Assembly: GCF_016801865.2 (NCBI RefSeq)
Contig: NC_068938.1
Coordinates: forward strand, 47,451,808-47,515,807
Direction of reading: 5' to 3'
DNA from: Culex pipiens pallens
Lineage: Eukaryota; Arthropoda; Insecta; Diptera; Culicidae
DNA length: 64,000 nucleotides
In this document: piece after piece, positions 62,228 to 64,000 of the stretch
Layout of the letters: the number at the start of each line of letters is the position of its first letter
Position numbering within the stretch: position 1 is the stretch's first letter
The notes under the pieces: model-generated
The model's input: the letters and a program-made list of their open reading frames with translations, nothing else
Databases searched by the model: none
Told to the model about the DNA's origin: nothing
Position numbers and translations under genes: made by a program

Positions 62228-62557
62228 TGTTGAAACGAGCGGCTGAAGAGTGACGGGCACCAGTTTTCTGAGCTGAACGAAATGAAACTTCCTTCCATTT
62301 TCCGTACGCTAAAAAGCTATATTTTCTTAATTAATAACAAATAAAGTTCACAAGATACAATTTACTCACAACTTCGGTGTCTTTTCACAGCTGGAACGGA
62401 TTCTCGTTCCCAGCTGCGCCCGTGCTCCCGCTTGCTTCAGTTTGTTTTCAACTTCTGATTCTTGCCAAGCGACAGCACGGGCACCTGCACAAAGAAACAC
62501 AAACAAAGACGAATGACGTTGAACAGGGGGCTGCTTCGGACGCGCTCCGTCGCAACA
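62228..62557 (+). mobile_element. LTR copy 2 (330 bp) with adjacent tRNA-Glu primer site
   Basis: TGTTGAAACG...CGTCGCAACA, matching copy 1. Directly after it comes TGGTTCCCATACCGGG, complementary to the 3' end of tRNA-Glu including CCA, which is how a reverse-transcription primer-binding site should look. An insect initiator motif TCAGT is present about 120 bp before its end. Confidence 0.75.
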
Positions 62558-62560
62558 TGG

Positions 62561-62632
62561 TTCCCATACCGGGAATCGAACCCGGGCCTTCTGGGTGAAA
62601 GCCAGATATCCTAGCCACTAGACCATATGGGA
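62561..62632 (-). tRNA. tRNA-Glu(UUC)-like sequence, probably retrotransposon primer-derived
   Basis: The - strand reads as a complete 72-nt tRNA: 7-bp acceptor stem (TCCCATA/TATGGGA), A box TGGTCTAGTGG, anticodon loop CTTTCAC (anticodon TTC) and B box GGTTCGATTCC. It agrees with my memory of insect tRNA-Glu. Unlike a nuclear tRNA gene it is followed directly by CCA and then the terminus of an LTR. It is therefore better read as a copied primer tRNA than as a normal gene, although its internal promoter boxes look intact. Confidence 0.7.
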
Positions 62633-62636
62633 ACCA

Positions 62637-62752
62637 TGTTGCGACGGAGCGCGTCCGAAGCAGCCCCCTGTTCAACGTCATTCGTCTTTGTTTGTGTTTC
62701 TTTGTGCAGGTGCCCGTGCTGTCGCTTGGCAAGAATCAGAAGTTGAAAACAA
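62637..62752 (-). mobile_element. Inverted 116-bp copy of the LTR end
   Basis: This is the exact reverse complement of the last 116 bp of the LTR, starting TGTTGCGACGG and ending at 'gttgaaaacaa', after which similarity stops. With the LTR at 62228-62557 it forms a palindrome with the tRNA-like sequence in the loop. The break lies a few bases from the TCAGT initiator motif in the LTR, as expected of minus-strand strong-stop cDNA. Confidence 0.7.
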
Positions 62753-62808
62753 GTAGCACCTTCCCGCCTGTCTCAACACCAAATAAAATGCGAAAACGCG
62801 AAACCGCT

Positions 62809-64000
62809 CGGACCGAAAAACACACAATCGGGGGGAAAAAAGACGGAAACGGCAACGAAAATCCGGCTTGCTGACCGCGACGCGAACCGTTCAAATTCTC
62901 CAAAGCAACTGTCAAACATCCCGAAATCATCCGGGTCGAAATACACACACAATCGGGGGGGAAACAGAGACGGAAACGGCAACGAAAATCCGGCTTGTTT
63001 ACCGCGACGCGAACCGTTCAAATTCTCCAAAGCAACTGTCAAACATCCCGAAATCACCCGGGTCGAAATACACACACAATCGGGGGGGGGGAAACAATCG
63101 AAATACACACACAATCGGGGGGGAAACAGAGACGGAAACGGCAACGAAAATCCGGCTTGTTTACCGCGACGCGAACCGTTCAAATTCTTCAAAGCAACTG
63201 TCAAACATCCCGAAATCACCCGGGTCGAAATACACACACAATCGGGGGGAAACAAAGACGGAAACGGCAACGAAAATCCGGCTTGTTTACCGCGACGCGA
63301 ACCGTTCAAATTCTTCAAAGCAACTGTCAAACATCCCGAAATCACCCGGGTCGAAATACACACACAATCGGGGGGGAAACAGAGACGGAAACGGCAACGA
63401 AAATCCGGCTTGTTTACCGCGACGCGAACCGTTCAAATTCTTCAAAGCAACTGTCAAACATCCCGAAATCACCCGGGTCGAAATACACACACAATCGGGG
63501 GGGAAACAGAGACGGAAACGGCAACGAAAATCCGGCTTGTTTACCGCGACGCGAACCGTTCAAATTCTCCAAAGCAACTGTCAAACATCCCGAAATCACC
63601 CGGGTCGAAATACACACACAATCGGGGGGGAAACAGAGACGGAAACGGCAACGAAAATCCGGCTTGTTTACCGCGACGCGAACCGTTCAAATTCTCCAAA
63701 GCAACCGTCAAACATCCCGAAATCACCCGGGTCGAAATACACACACAATCGGGGGGGAAACAAAGACGGAAACGGCAACGAAAATCCGGCTTGTTTACCG
63801 CGACGCGAACCGTTCAAATTCTCCAAAGCAACTGTCAAACATCCCGAAATCACCCGGGTCGAAATACACACACAATCGGGGGGGAAACAGAGACGGAAAC
63901 GGCAACGAAAATCCGGCTTGTTTACCGCGACGCGAACCGTTCAAATTCTTCAAAGCAACTGTCAAACATCCCGAAATCACCCGGGTCGAAATACACACAC
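62809..64000. repeat. 127-bp satellite array, about 9 copies, runs off the window
   Basis: The landmark 'gtcgaaatacacacac' recurs at 62935, 63062, 63226, 63353, 63480, 63607, 63734, 63861 and 63988, with spacing of 127 bp. One interval is 164 bp because of an internal 37-bp duplication near 63099. Each unit also has a G6-G9 run and 'ccgcgacgcgaaccg'. Units differ by only a few bases. The leftmost unit is the most diverged. The array lies within or beyond the first intron of the signal-peptide gene. Confidence 0.9.

Noticed and set aside
62561..62632. Ordinary functional nuclear tRNA-Glu gene
   Set aside because: It is joined through an encoded CCA to an LTR terminus and sits at the centre of an LTR palindrome. 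Transcription from its internal boxes cannot be excluded, but origin as a normal gene is less likely.
62773..63998. Chain of 67-196 codon - strand ORFs beginning MCISTR
   Set aside because: Each is the same 127-bp satellite unit read in a shifted frame and stops after crossing a unit or two.
62809..64000. CRISPR array
   Set aside because: Units are 127 bp and homogeneous throughout; there are no unique spacers and the context is an insect genome.

Overview
The window looks like nuclear DNA of a mosquito, most likely a culicine such as Culex. The evidence is AT-rich intergenic DNA, short phase-preserving introns with insect-type splice sites beside one long repeat-filled intron, an arthropod Stubble-type serine protease, tRNA-derived SINEs, and a repeat with a conserved 'ccttcctcac' terminus of a type I associate with culicids. 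The species is inferred, not shown. There is no bacterial or phage content.

Only two host genes can be supported. The first is a trypsin-like (S1A) serine protease on the + strand, with five exons between 13552 and 19020. Its catalytic triad is complete, and a poly(A) signal lies about 1 kb after the stop. The apparent start at 13506 overlaps a good splice acceptor, so the N-terminal half is probably encoded upstream, outside the window or unrecognised within it. The second is the first coding exon of a secreted or membrane protein, 59473-59593 on the + strand. It has a long GC-rich leader and a strong donor, and the rest of the gene lies to the right, apparently past the window end. A third intact ORF, 36958-37923 on the - strand, belongs to a retrotransposon: an I/Jockey-type gag-like ORF1 in a 1.16 kb element with perfect 15-bp target-site duplications and no ORF2.

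Most of the window is mobile or repetitive DNA. There are at least three families of long inverted-repeat (foldback) elements: 9966-11583 and 54565-55920; 41114-42758; 45803-47018, with a single-arm copy at 56483-57128. Several MITE-like elements are present (9274, 12646, 17814, 18094, 20162, 20937, 29165, 51630, 53198). A solo LTR with a 5-bp duplication sits inside a foldback element. There are two tRNA-related SINE-type insertions, both with target-site duplications. A small dispersed element with ends near 'tgcaaatatttttcaaag' occurs at least seven times. Long tandem arrays are an 8-bp repeat (35497-35961), a 9-bp repeat (about 48105-49165), a degenerate ~123-bp repeat (47040-47890) and a 127-bp satellite running off the right end (62809-64000).

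The most unusual structure is at 61469-62752. Two identical 330-bp LTRs in direct repeat are followed by a tRNA-Glu(UUC)-like sequence joined exactly through its CCA end to the LTR terminus, and then by an inverted 116-bp copy of the LTR end. This looks like a retrotransposon reverse-transcription intermediate, with primer tRNA and strong-stop DNA, fixed in the genome.
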